A stretch of DNA of 64,000 nucleotides from Ophiobolus disseminans (Eukaryota; Ascomycota; Dothideomycetes; Pleosporales; Phaeosphaeriaceae): the NCBI GenBank assembly GCA_010093685.1, contig MU006241.1:558001-622000 (forward strand), in the 5' to 3' direction. The position numbers and the translations under genes were made by a program. Below the pieces are notes generated by a model, which saw only the letters and a list, made by a program, of their open reading frames with translations, was not told where the DNA came from and did no database searches. Shown one piece after another: positions 46,737-58,477 of the stretch (positions within the stretch are counted from its first letter, which is position 1; each line of letters opens with the position of its first letter).

Positions 46737-48152
46737 ATGCCTTCCACCACGAATTCCAGCGCTGCGCGCACATTCCCCACCATTAAGTCTGTCAAGACTT
46801 TCTTAACCCAAGGACCTGGCTCCGGAGGAGTATGTGACTTCAGCAATGCGCCCCAATCCTCTACTGACTTTTGGACAGGACTATCACAATGTGCATGGTG
46901 GACATTGGTTGATCGATAGCAAGATCAGTACGCCCATGAGCCAGTATGAGGAGTACCGCAAGTCCAGGACATCTTGGGGCATCAATGTACTCGGATCGTT
47001 CTGTGTTGAGTTGGAAGCGACAGATGGGACCAAGGGCTTTGCTACTGGGTTCGGAGGCCCACCAGCGTGTTGGTTGGTTGCTCAGCACTTTGAGCGATTC
47101 TTGATCGGCCAAGGTAAGTCGTAGCCAACATCAACTACTCTGGCCGGGTTGGGCTAACACGTTTAGATCCACGAGATACCAACCACATGTTTGAGCAGAT
47201 GTATCGTGCTTCCATGTTCTATGGTCGCAAAGGACTTCCGGTCGCCGTCATCTCCGTTATCGACCTCGCAATCTGGGATCTTCTCGGCAAGATCCGCAAC
47301 GAGCCTGTGTACAAGATGCTTGGTGGAGCAACACGGGAGAGGCTCAACTTCTACTGCACTGGTCCTGAACCATTGGCGGCAAAGGAGATGGGCTTCTTTG
47401 GAGCCAAGGTCCCGCTGCCATATGGACCTGGCGAGGGTGTTGAGGGCTTGAAGAAGAACGTAGAGTTCCTGACCAAGCACCGCGAGAGTGTGGGACCTGA
47501 TTTCCCTCTCATGGTCGACTGCTACATGTCTCTGAATGTCCCTTACACTATTGAGGTCGTCAAGGCGACAGAACACCTGAACCTTAACTGGTGGGAAGAG
47601 TGCCTGTCGCCTGATGACAGTGACGGCTTTGAGCAGATCAAGCGCGCGCACCCCAGGATGAAGTTCACCACCGGCGAGCACGAGTACTCGAGGTATGGAT
47701 TCAGGAAGCTCATCGAAGGCCGCAACCTAGACATTCTCCAGCCCGACGTCATGTGGGTTGGAGGTCTGACTGAACTCATCAAGATCGCGGCGATGGCTGC
47801 AGCATACGATATCCCAGTCGTTCCCCATGCTAGTGGACCATACAGCTACCATTTCGTCGTCAGCCAGGCCAACTCTCCGTTCCAAGAGTACCTTGCCAAC
47901 TCGCCAGACGGCAAGTCAGTACTGCCAGTCTTTGGCAACCTCTTCTTGAACGAGCCCATTCCTACCAAGGGCTACCTCGATGTCAAGACCCTGGACCTAC
48001 CCGGCTTCGGTCTGGAGCTGAACCCCAACGCCGGTCTCATTGATGCTGCCCGCATCTTGAACCCAGCACCGGCCAGGTCGCTGAAGCCAATCGAAGACAA
48101 GCAGCCTGAGCAGCAGACTGCGACAAATGGCGAGGTGAACGGCAATGCATAG
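46737..48152 (+). CDS. LRA3: L-rhamnonate dehydratase (enolase superfamily)
   Basis: Exons 46737-46829, 46879-47113 and 47167-48152 give 437 residues. In the fungal non-phosphorylating L-rhamnose pathway this enzyme dehydrates L-rhamnonate to 2-keto-3-deoxy-L-rhamnonate. It aligns along its length with bacterial rhamnonate dehydratase: YHNVHGGHWLID, TSWGINVLGS, GFATGFGGPPACW, RASMFYGRKGLP, metal ligands in VDCYMS, WWEECLSPDD and TTGEHEYSRYGF, and the catalytic His in VVPHASGPYSYH. The enzyme is probably cytosolic. The C-terminal tail of about 30 residues is less conserved. An L-galactonate or L-fuconate dehydratase is less likely because of the match in the YGRKGLP and EHEYSRYGF blocks. It lies downstream of the shared promoter with the Zn2Cys6 gene. 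Confidence 0.92.
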
Positions 48153-48642
48153 ATACCCCCTCTTCGGGTTACACGGCGTTTGGGATAAGATCTGACCGCG
48201 TTGAAGCGAGCATGTGGATGTTTATCAAGCTTGTAGTTGGTGCGCTTCGCATGTCTGGATGGTTCTGGCGTTATCGATACTGCATTGGGAGCATTCATCA
48301 GCACCAGAACGGAAGCGCGATGCAAGTTTTCATGTAGTACGGAACAATGTGTATACGAAATATATGTCTCTCTACTCGGTTCCCTATATTTAGCGATGCT
48401 TTTCGAGTGGCTGACAGACTCGGGGCTAGTTTGCCTCGTGCTGAAGGTGTGCGGTGAGAGCTCGCCATGCACAGCGGTGGGGCAGGCGCAGCTAAAAGCT
48501 CAGCTTTGTTGTCTAAACTTTAGCAGTAAATCTCAACAGCTTCAGAGCCTTTATCCGTCTTGCTTCTTGCATCCAACACCTCCGTTATACTTCAATCGCA
48601 TTCCTGCACGTACCCCGCATACAAACATTGCCCCACCACACC
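48153..48642. other. Intergenic, no gene seen
   Basis: 3' flank of LRA3 and leader of UAP1. No motifs beyond a pyrimidine-rich stretch before the UAP1 start. Confidence 0.5.
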
Positions 48643-50283
48643 ATGGACGCGGTCAAAGAAACCATCAACAACGCCCTGGAGGCGCTGCACATCACTAGCG
48701 CCAGCCAGGGTTCTCCTACAAAGGAGCCAACAGAAGAGCAGCTCAATGAGCTGAAGGCCAAATACTCCAAGGCCGGGCAAGAGCAGGTCTTCGCTTTCTA
48801 CGACAAGCTGTCGACAGCTGAAAAGGCCGGCCTTTACGAGCAGTTGCGCAATTTCGACCCCAAATACATCAACGAGATCACCGAGCGAGCACTGCACCCC
48901 GCCAAAGCCGAGTCCGAAGAGTCGAAGCTCGAGCCTCTTCCCGAAAATGCTACGTCATCCGTCCTCGACTCAAAGCAGGACGACTTGGACAAGTGGTACA
49001 ACAGCGGTCTGGAGCTGATTGCTGAGAACAAGGTCGCCGTTGTCTTGATGGCAGGTGGCCAGGGCACACGACTGGGAAGTTCAGCACCAAAGGGCTGCTT
49101 CGACATTGGCCTCCCAAGCCAGAAGTCGTTGTTCCAGCTTCAGGGTGAGAGGATCAAGAAGGCCGAGCTGCTGGCAGCCAAGAAGCACAGCAAGCAGAGT
49201 GTCACAATCCCCTGGTATGTCATGACCAGCGGACCGACACGGGGACCTACCGCCAAGTTCTTCGAGGAGAACAACTTCTTTGGGCTGAAGAAGGAGAACG
49301 TTGTCATCTTCGAGCAAGGTGTCCTGCCCTGCATTTCGAACGAGGGCAAGATTCTGCTCGAGAGCAAGTCGAAGGTATGTCGCCGAGCATCATTAGTGGC
49401 TAGGGTGCTGACAATAGTTAGGTTGCTGTAGCTCCAGATGGGAACGGAGGCCTCTACCAGGCACTCATCCAGTCAGGCGTAGTCGGAGACATGGGCAAGC
49501 GCGGCATCAAACACATCCACGCGTACTGCGTCGACAACTGCCTGGTCAAGGTCGCCGACCCAGTCTTCATTGGTTTCTCCGCTTCAAAGAACGTCGACAT
49601 TGCGACCAAGGTCGTCCGGAAGCGAAACGCCAAGGAGTCAGTTGGTCTCATCCTCCAGAAGAACGGCAAGCCAGACGTTGTCGAGTACTCAGAGATCGCC
49701 TCCGAGGACGCAGAAGCCAAGGACTCGAAGAACGCAGACCTCCTCAAGTTCCGTGCCGCCAACATTGTCAACCATTACTACTCCTATGGCTTCCTCGAGT
49801 CAATCCCCGAGTGGGCGAAAAAGCTACCACATCACGTTGCCCGCAAGAAGATCCCATTCGTCAACACCGAGACTGGTGAAACCGTCAAGCCTGAGAAGCC
49901 CAACGGCATCAAGCTCGAGCAGTTCGTGTTTGACTGCTTCCCCTTCCTCACGCTCGAGAAGTTTGCGTGCATGGAGGTCAAGCGCGAGGATGAGTTCAGC
50001 CCGCTCAAGAACGCGCGTGGCACGGGTGAAGATGACCCAGATACCAGCAAGCAGGACATCATGACGCAGGGCAAAAAGTGGGTGCAAGCTGCAGGTGCAA
50101 CTGTCGTTAGCGAGGACCAGACGTCTGGCATTGAAGTGTCGCCGTTGATCTCATACGTAAGTCCCTTCCACATGCTGGATGTATCTTCGAACATACGCTA
50201 ACTATACATAGGGTGGCGAGGGCCTTGACTTCCTCAAGAACCGAACTCTTAAGGCTCCTGCTGTCATCAAATCCGAGGAATAG
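48643..50283 (+). CDS. UAP1: UDP-N-acetylglucosamine pyrophosphorylase
   Basis: Exons 48643-49374, 49422-50156 and 50212-50283 give 512 residues (yeast Qri1 is 477). The enzyme makes UDP-GlcNAc from UTP and GlcNAc-1-phosphate, the precursor of chitin, N-glycans and GPI anchors. The nucleotide-binding signature is VVLMAGGQGTRLGSSAPKG, followed by IPWYVMTSGPTRGPT, the APDGNGGLYQAL loop, HAYCVDNCLVKVADP and EYSEI, all typical of eukaryotic UAP enzymes. It has no signal peptide, so it is cytosolic. The start at 48643 is the first ATG; a longer frame to the left has no ATG. Each exon is a multiple of three. Confidence 0.96.
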
Positions 50284-51569
50284 AGTGCTTTGATGCGTCG
50301 AACGGGTGGGCAGCCTTATCGCCTTCGACCTTCAGTGAGGATTCTCAGGCTGTCCGACACTCGGCATACTAAACGTGTTGTCATTATCATTCCGCGATCA
50401 GACACAACTGAGCTGCACGAAGCAGCTGTTCGCCTGCGTCAGACATAGATAGATAAAAACGAATAATGACAATCATGAGGCTGCGAACACTTCCAGGAGG
50501 CACCAAAGTCGCTGATGGCATAAAAAACGACGCTGTAAGCGGTGGTGGTATAATTTACCCGAAGATCAGGTCATTCATGCAGGAACCGACTTGTAGCTAG
50601 GTACCCGCCCGCCGAGGTCGATGTCATACCGCGAAACATTCCAGCTCAAACACTCGCAGTGGCTTTGAGGTCGCAGTACCTGAAGACCGTATTCTAGACA
50701 TGTCACATCTCTAGAAACAATGAATTTCAAAATGTCTTCATCCTCAGTCGAGGAATGTTAGGCTGCGCACCCGAGCCCAGGCCAGCCATTGTGTCATCAG
50801 GCGTGGGGCTAAGACATGGAGGGGGAAGCGACGGCGCTGGCGGCTGAAGCGGAGGGGTGGAAAAGGCACTTCACAGCACGGGAGCCAAACACAACGTGGA
50901 CGAAGCGCTTCTTCCTCGATGTGATAGGAGAGGCCAGATTGTCTAGCATCGACGTGGCAAGCCTCGGGCTCCTGGTTTGCGCGGACTGGCCGAATCTGGA
51001 CCCCGTTGCTTGCTTGCTTGCATTGCAGACAGACCTCGGAACGCTAGGCCCTGCCGTGCATGGGCCAGTCGCAATCCGAGACGAACCCTTTTTGCCAGTC
51101 TGCGCTTTCTCGTGGGCTTACTTGTCGATTCTCAAACTTCACCACTTATTCACACTTTTTGCGGAGGAGCAGTTGTGAGGGAAAGGACTGGAAGATTTGA
51201 AAGTACGTCTATCTGCGCCTTGTTCGTGAGTGTCTTCGGCGCGAGCTGCTCCGCCGTCCCGCGCGTGCCCCTCGAAAGCTAGCCCGCGGTGAGAAATTTG
51301 TTTGTTTGCGCAGACGGCTGACGGGCACGCTGCAGGTGAAGGAAACAGAAGAAGCAGTAAGGGAGAAAGGTACGCACACACGCAAACAGCCGTAGCACCC
51401 AGCCCTCGCACGAGCGGAGCAATCGGCCGCGACTCGAAGCAAACGTTGCGCTGAGCTTCAAAACACCCCACGTTCTTCGCTTGCAAGACTCGGCCCCCTT
51501 CGCGACTCGACACCACGACGGCCGCCTGCATACTCACAGCTTGTATAGATATACGCGGAGGAATTCACC
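50284..51569. other. 1.3-kb intergenic region, no convincing gene
   Basis: An open frame at 50816-51178 has no domain and no splice or promoter context. The last 300 bases before the CCHC gene are probably its leader. Confidence 0.4.
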
Positions 51570-52425
51570 ATGTCTTCTCTATCTCGTCGCGCCTGCTTTA
51601 AGTGCGGCAACGTGGTGAGTAGCCCGTGTGCGAGCTATGTGGGACATGGATTTACTTGTATGCCTGCAGGGACATTATGCCGAGGTGTGCTCGTCGTCGG
51701 AGAGGCTCTGCTACAACTGCAAGCAGCCCGGCCACGAGTCGAATGGCTGCCCTCACCCCCGCACCACCGAGAGTACGTGATTACTACGACCCTATCCCAC
51801 TCCTCGAGTCCACGCCATAGCGACCGATACACCTAACGATATTGGAGGAACGAGAAGCTGACAGCGGGAACAGCGAAGCAGTGCTACCACTGCCAGGGCC
51901 TCGGACACGTCCAGGCTGACTGCCCGACTCTGCGTCTGAGTGGGGCCGGCACCAGCGGTCGCTGCTATTCCTGCGGCCTTGCTGGCCATCTTGCGCGAAA
52001 CTGCCCCAACCCAGGAATGGGCCGGGGCGCCGGCGCTCCTCGCGGGGGATTCGCCGGGGGTATGCGCGGCGGCTTTGCAGGCGGCGCGCGCGCTGCTACC
52101 TGCTACAAGGTGGGTGGCATACTCATAAACTACCCGTGAGGCACATTCTAACCTCCACCAGTGCGGCGGACCAAACCACTTCGCACGCGACTGCCAAGCC
52201 CAGGCCATGAAGTGCTACAGCTGTGGAAAACTGGGACACATCAGCCGGGACTGCACCGCGCCCAACGGCGGCCCATTGAACACAGCGGGCGGTAAGACGT
52301 GCTACCGCTGCGGCGAGGTCGGCCACATCTCGCGCGACTGCACACAGGCCGAGGTCAACGGCGAGACGACGCCTGCACCTGTTGCGGCCGCCGTCCCTGC
52401 GGTTCCCACCACTGCTGTGGCTTAG
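51570..52425 (+). CDS. GIS2: Seven-knuckle CCHC zinc finger protein (Gis2/Byr3/CNBP type)
   Basis: Exons 51570-51614, 51670-51772, 51874-52109 and 52162-52425 give 215 residues. Seven CX2CX4HX4C zinc knuckles can be read (CFKCGNVGHYAEVC, CYNCKQPGHESNGC, CYHCQGLGHVQADC, CYSCGLAGHLARNC, CYKCGGPNHFARDC, CYSCGKLGHISRDC, CYRCGEVGHISRDC), the number found in yeast Gis2 and human CNBP. Between knuckles 4 and 5 lies an RGG-like Gly/Arg stretch (about residues 95-125). These proteins bind single-stranded G-rich RNA and affect translation and stress granules. Two introns fall inside knuckles. The short C-terminal tail is Ala/Pro/Val-rich. Confidence 0.93.
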
Positions 52426-53965
52426 AAAGCTACCGTCTCCGAGCTGCTGCGATGCAGCAAAGAGGTTTCGGGGCTTGACGACGACATTTAAACAACACAT
52501 CTAAATTCAGCCATATCATCATCTTCTCTATCGTTTTCCATACCCTGTCAGCATCTTTTTCACGCATTCACGATTGAAACAAGAAAAGTCATTTTCACGA
52601 TTCCTAACGCTGATACCCCAACTTTACCTTTCTTCGACGGCTGGGGCGATGTGCGGTGGCGGTTTCTATATCTTTGCATGCTGTCTTACAGGATGGCTTG
52701 GATAGACGGGGCTTGCTGGGGCTCTGGAAGGCGACTGTGGTGGACTGGATTGAATTGGATTAGAAGGCATTGGAGGTGAAAGTGGAAGGATGGGATGTGT
52801 TTGTTCGGAGCTGAGTCGACATACTTTCTGCATCAATATTAGGATTGTTATGGATATTGGGTGTTCTGCATGTGGTGGTGTGGTAGATGTGTGTCCATTA
52901 AAACATCTGTTACTAGACACGCAATGTAGAAGAACCAGTATACCTTCCTACGTCTATGGTGGAGGCAGGCAGTAAGTAGCACGTGACGACATCAACCCAG
53001 TGGCCAGGTATGTGACGAGACACCTTATCTTCAAACCTCATCATTGATTATCCCTCGCAAATCAGCATCTCAAACATTCCTGTACCTCTACCGATTTCGC
53101 ATCGCTGCCTGATACGCCCCTCCATAAGCACGGGATACTGCTACACTGATATGGCAGTACCCTACATACTTCAACACAGCTACAACACCTTCATCCAATG
53201 TATATCCGCAACCTTTCATATCGCTGTTTATCCACGCATTCCTTTACTTCCGGTATCTTCCCTGCCCGCCTTGCTTGCTTTCATCTCTGCAAGTAGGATG
53301 CGCATCAAGACGGCAGAGTGCTAGCTTGTAAACAACGGTAGCTAGGTGAGTATGCTACATGTGTATATTTAGGCATCAACTACGCATTCCGCATAGATGC
53401 AGCACACGCGTACGTTCAGCTATGAGTAAGCGATGCATAGTAAGAAAGCTACTTGATATCGGGCACGACTTGTTCGCGTTGGTATGCACGCTTCGTCGAA
53501 GCTTGAAAGTGGGGAGGGGTCTGTTTAGTTCGCGGATAGGTGCTGAAGTAGGTGATGCTGCTGCGGGATGAGGGCTTGGTGTCAGTGATGGAAGTGCTGC
53601 GTGGAAAGGTGACTTTGGAAGCGGGTGGCCCTGGTTTTGTGGTTAGGGGGGTGCGGCTAGGGGGTAGATATGGTAGGAAGGTAGCGGTACGAGTGGTTTT
53701 CAGTATTGATTCAAGATTTGGATGCTTCAGGAGTGAGGAACCCGTGGGTGTGTGTGTGATGGAGGTAGATTATCGAGCTTAGCACGTGAGTGTGGAGCGC
53801 ACTAGATGGATTTTGAGATTTTTGAATTTTTGGATCAGAGAGTAGAGGCAAGAGGTATACACAAAGAAAAAAAGACGATTGTGAACTTTTTTGAAGCTGT
53901 CGTGATATGCGCAAGCTAGAATGGTTCTAGTCATTTTCTTCGCGCCTCCACGGTCCATTATCCTC
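52426..53965. other. 1.5-kb intergenic region, no gene seen
   Basis: Convergent 3' flanks of the CCHC gene and the F-box-like pseudogene. Short T-rich runs but no repeats or RNA gene recognised. Confidence 0.4.
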
Positions 53966-55760
53966 CTAGTCATCTTCTTCGCGCTCCCACAGTCCATGCT
54001 CCTCCTCGGAGAGCACCCACTCGATGTAACAGTACATGCTCCGAGCGAGGCTATTCAGGTCTTGGTGTGGTGGAATCACTTTTGTGCGGACTAAGGACGC
54101 GTTCCGCAAGCCATAGTAAGTCCCCTGCACGTCTTCAACATATCCTTCATGCACACCCGCCCGCACAACTTCTTGCACGTCGCCATAGCCATCGATCCAT
54201 ATCTCGGGGCAGTTCCCGTACATGTGGACACCGTCCTCCCCGAAAAACAGACCTAACCGCCCGAGAAGCTTCTCACGCAAGGCCTTGATGGTGAAGGTAT
54301 GCTACGTATCCGTACCTCCGGTGTGTAGTGTGACGCTAATCTCGTATTTGCCGTGAGCCAGCAAGGTTGCGACTATGATGGGTAGAGCATTGATTCGGAC
54401 ATCCTTCAACGCAATGACTGTATCGACATGAACGTGCAGATCTAATGCGAAGTCGGCTGCGCTTCCGAAACGCTGATCTTCAGTATAGTCGCCTTCGAAG
54501 TAGATACCGAATGGCTTATACATGAGGCGCCGCAACTTCGCAAAATCGAACGTCGTGTAAGCGTCTCTGCTTGTCATCGAAACAGTGAACATGCTCCCGT
54601 GCAGAAATGCTCCCCCGTGGGTGTTGCGCATTTCCCTATGGATGTACAAGACACTGCATAGAGTTCTGAAGTCCATTTTTGTATTCAGGTCCAGCTTGTA
54701 AGCATTCGAGTTGCGGATAATGTCCTCGACAATCCTGGTGCGAATGCGATGCGGAAGGTCGAGGAAGCGAACTGGTTTGTCTTCGACCCAGCGCAGCCCG
54801 TGCGTCTCGTGCGCTGAAAAGTATCTGGCATTCTCTAGAAAAGATCTCTCATCGCTTGTACCATGAAAGCGCGCGTCGGAGAGGTTGCTAGGCCATTGAG
54901 GCGTCCAGAAAGTAAACGCACCGCCGGATCCGTCTCGCTTGACCGCAACGTTGCCAATCGCGTGACGGAACTTTTTCATCGTGAGACAATCTTTGCTTGA
55001 GGCTTGAACGAGCTGTGTCAAGCGCTTGGTGTCGAAGTCCTTCCACTGGGAAGATGGCCGGAAGGTACCAGAATGAAAGAGCGCCAAGAAGTCGTCCTCT
55101 CGAGAACTTGAGGCAGTGAACGCGATGTGAACTTCGTGGTCTACCGACCATATAGCCTGTAGAAGAGGCCCAATTTCGAGACAGTGAATCCAGGGTAAGA
55201 ATGACGCGCCTCGAAAGCGATAACCGCAATGAACACAATTTGGTGGACACAAGCTGTTCAAATCGAGCTCAATCTTGCAGACAAAAGGCTTTGATTACCC
55301 TAGCTGACGTAGCCACAAAGATGCCGTTCGATTCACATATAGTCTTTATGCATCGCAGGCGTTGGCGGAAGTGAATGGCTTGATGACCAGAAACTTGTTC
55401 GCGAACAGCACGGATGCCGCCTCGTGATAAACTTGCCGGCAGACTTGAAAAAGATGAGCTCCAGTCTGATGTACACGAACAATCTCGGAGTTTTTTTGGG
55501 CGTAAGTCCTGGGGAAGAGACATGTCTCGATCGGTGACTTCGCTGGGAAGAGCCCCTTGCGCCACCGGCAGATCATCGTTACGATCACCAATGCGCCGAT
55601 GCAGGGATACATGACCACCGCCTGGATACGCAAGAAGGAGCGGGTCGACATGCCGGAATAAAATCTCGTAGATCCAGTTGCGTATTTCTGCAGGCAAATC
55701 CAGAAAGGAGGTCGTATCCGAGTTCATTGGCGCAGACGATACCACAACCGATGGGTCCAT
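53966..55760 (-). pseudogene. Decayed F-box-like protein gene with one frameshift and three in-frame stops
   Basis: The N-terminus (from the ATG at 55760) reads SFLDLPAEIRNWIYEIL, the F-box-like start of many uncharacterised fungal proteins. At the seven-A run near 55495 the frame must shift; beyond it the frame reads HLFQVCRQVYHEAASVLFANKF, usual for this family. That frame continues to 53966 but is broken by TAA at 55348-55346, TAA near 55297 and TAG at 54304-54302; on both sides of each stop the sequence still looks coding (SLWLRQLG before and FVCKIELDLNSLC after the second, TLHTGG before and TFTIKALREKLLG after the third). Each stop is one C-to-T change from a Gln codon. An A-run miscount or sequencing error could explain the shift but not all lesions. 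About 595 codons in all. Confidence 0.75.
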
Positions 55761-56858
55761 TGCGGCGGTTGAGGCAGTATGTGATCGGAAGTGGGAAGCG
55801 GTGACAGAGACTTGGGTAACGAGTATTTTGTAGGCCGCCAAGAAGCAGGGTCCAAATTAGTCGGCAAAGATTGTGGAGGTGAATGCGAAAGTGAATGCTG
55901 GATTAAGGTTAACGAGTAGTATCACCTGAATGCGCTAAAAGGAACGTGATCATGTGGTAAAGCCCCTGATGGGATGGCTCTCACTAAGTCGGGAAAGCCA
56001 GAAATAGACACACTATCCTGTCTGTGTACAGAGACTTTTAAGACTTTAAAACAACTATTCTATACGTAAATGTAGTTGTCAAGCTTGAAATTTTTTTCGG
56101 CTTGCACGACTTACCGAGAGGATGGATGCAGCTCTTGGCAGGAGAGTCATATAGCAAATGCCTGTCCATCTCGAGAAACTAGAGAGAAGGAAACGATGAT
56201 GAGGGACATGCTGTTGCAGGAGGGTACAGAGATTGAACCAAACCTGATGCCAGTCTCAGAACAGTAGACAAGATTTTCGACATCCAAGGTGATAACAGAT
56301 GTACGACATGTTTACTCGGGCATAGACGTTGTGTGTCGTGGAGAAGTGACGTGGCGTGGTGCGCAATCAAACGGCAGCTTTGCGGCGCAGATCCTTTGCC
56401 AATGCCACTGAATGGAGATGTTGCCCATTCCAAATGGTTGTTGATGAACACGAAGGGTGTCTTGAAGCTGAGCATGTGAAGGTGGCAAGAGAGGTCGTCT
56501 GCTGTGCGACGAGATGATAGATGCAGGGTCCGTGGCTGTGCTGTGGCTCAGTCGCTCTGCCCCCGTTTTCATTCGCCTGGCCCAGATCTGTGGCAGGGAA
56601 GGCGCAACGGGGAGATGGCATCCTGACGTAACGTTAAGCGCGCAACGCAGGCAGGTTGTCACAGAATGGCCATCTTGGCTCATTACCGGTCGCAACCCAT
56701 AAAAAGGACTCTGCTTCTGCATCCTCTGCGTAAAAATAGACGGTACCCCTCTTCCGTGCACAACCTCTCACAAGACACCTCCTGCACCCGACTGCTCCTC
56801 TCTTCGACCTCCGCAACACTCGATCCCTAGATACCCCGCGACGGCGAAGTCTGCCAGT
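55761..56858. other. Divergent intergenic region, no gene seen
   Basis: Upstream of the pseudogene and of the senescence-domain gene. Overlapping ORFs at 56312-56761 and 56634-57062 (minus) are shadows or chance. A CT-rich leader precedes the ATG at 56859. Confidence 0.45.
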
Positions 56859-58477
56859 ATGAGCGGCCATGGCGATCCCCGACTCCTCTACACCATTGGT
56901 GGCATCAAGGCCTACCACATCCAGCAGGGCGAGGAGACGTCCCTCACGCCTTCGGGGCCACAGACACTGTCGCTGTTGATGGTGCCGACAAACTCGCCCT
57001 TTGCAGACCTCAGCAACACGCGCGGCCAGAATGAGGCGCCCGAGGAAGACTTCTACCTTCACCTCAACCTCCCCCCAGAGCTAGACCTGCCCCTCCCTGC
57101 GACGACACAGATCTACCACCAGCCGCCGCGAAGCTACCTCATCCCACGATGGGACCTGGGCCCCGAGAGCGGGGCCTTTACACGGATAGAGTTTCCGGCC
57201 CTGGGCAAGAGTCCTGGCTCTGTGACACAGGAGGACATCGACACCTTTGAGACGATCCTGGCGCAGTGCACTGCATTCCTCGAGCGTGCGCAGGCGCCGC
57301 AGCACGACAAGAGCAAGGGCGGACTTAAGGCATACAACCCCCAGGACTATGCGCCAGGCGAGGCTTATGCAGGGTCCAGCAAGCAGCCACACGGCGAGGT
57401 TGTTCTTGTCGACGAGGAGAATGGCAGCGTTGTTGGTGAGCTTGCTGAGGGCGCTCAAATCATTGAGGATCCACGGTTGAAGCAAGGCTCCAAGAGTGTG
57501 TACATACCTGTCTTATATGCGCGCGCGACAACACTCATGCTAATGCAGCCTCAGATCCCGTCGAAATCGTCGTCTCTGCCGACGGCAAGAAGATCAACAT
57601 CCGGCCGCTTGAAGACGACTACCTCGAGATGGCCCGCCACCCAGCATACAAGGACTCCGGTCTTGTGCAGAACTCAGCAGCCGCATCCCGACTCATCGTC
57701 ACTGGCTCAAGCTACATCAGCAACATGATGGTTAAGGGCGCCGAAAACTTCATGACCAAGACAAAGCCAAACGATAAGCCTCTGGTGTTCCAGCCCGCCA
57801 CACACGATCGTGTGCGCAAGATCAACACACTCACAACTGGCGTCGCTGGCGCCTCGGCAAAGACGGTTGGACAGCTCGCCAAATACGCGCAGAATGCAGC
57901 TGCAGGATTGGCAGGCCACAAGAAGACCCACCACAAGAGCAGAAACCCGGACGGCACTGTAAACGAAAGCTACAAGCCCGGTCTACTGAACAAGTCTTTG
58001 ATTGCCTTCTCAACCGTTGCAGACGGCATCTCTTACTCCGGCAAGACCATTCTCACACACGGTGGCGCTGCGGCGAGTGCTGCCGTTGGACACAAGTACG
58101 GAGCGGAAGCCGGCAGCATCACCACCAACCTCGCCGGCGGTGTCAAGAACGTTGGTCTCGTCTACATCGACGTCACGGGTGTCAGCAGACGCGCTATCAT
58201 CAAGTCAGTTGCTAAGGGCATGGTCGTCGGCAAGGTCAAGGACAAGCGGGGCAACGAGCAGACAGTCATGGTCGGAGGCGGCGATGGCGGCCGCATCACC
58301 GAGAGTGATCTCGACCCTCACGCCGGCACGAGCAACATTGGTGTACCACCTCAGGCGTCTAGCAACGCACCGGGTGGCCAGGTGTCTTTTGGCGGCGCGC
58401 CTCCGACTTACCGCACTGGTGTGGGCGAGTCGATCGAGGGCCAGCCCGCTGCGTACTACCCGAACGAGAAGAGGTAG
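56859..58477 (+). CDS. Senescence/spartin-associated domain protein
   Basis: Exons 56859-57495 and 57549-58477 give 521 residues. The C-terminal half carries the senescence domain (about residues 240-425): RLIVTGSSYISNMMVKGAENF, TTGVAGASAKTVGQLAKYAQ, ILTHGGAAASAAVGHKYGAEAG and NVGLVYIDVTGVSRRAIIK. These Ala/Gly-rich amphipathic stretches match the domain shared by plant ERD7-type proteins and human spartin, which bind lipid droplets and other membranes. The N-terminal half has a conserved beta-rich region (LLYTIGGIKAYHIQQGEET, DFYLHLNLPPELDLPLP). The tail is Pro/Gly-rich. The intron has a GTGTGT donor and GCTAATGCAG acceptor, the only pair giving the right phase. Cellular role in fungi is largely unknown. 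Confidence 0.88.

Noticed and set aside
50816..51178. 120-codon ORF upstream of the CCHC gene
   Set aside because: No recognisable protein and no conserved motif; another frame is also open over part of it.
56634..57062. 142-codon minus-strand ORF
   Set aside because: Mostly antisense to the well-supported senescence-domain gene.
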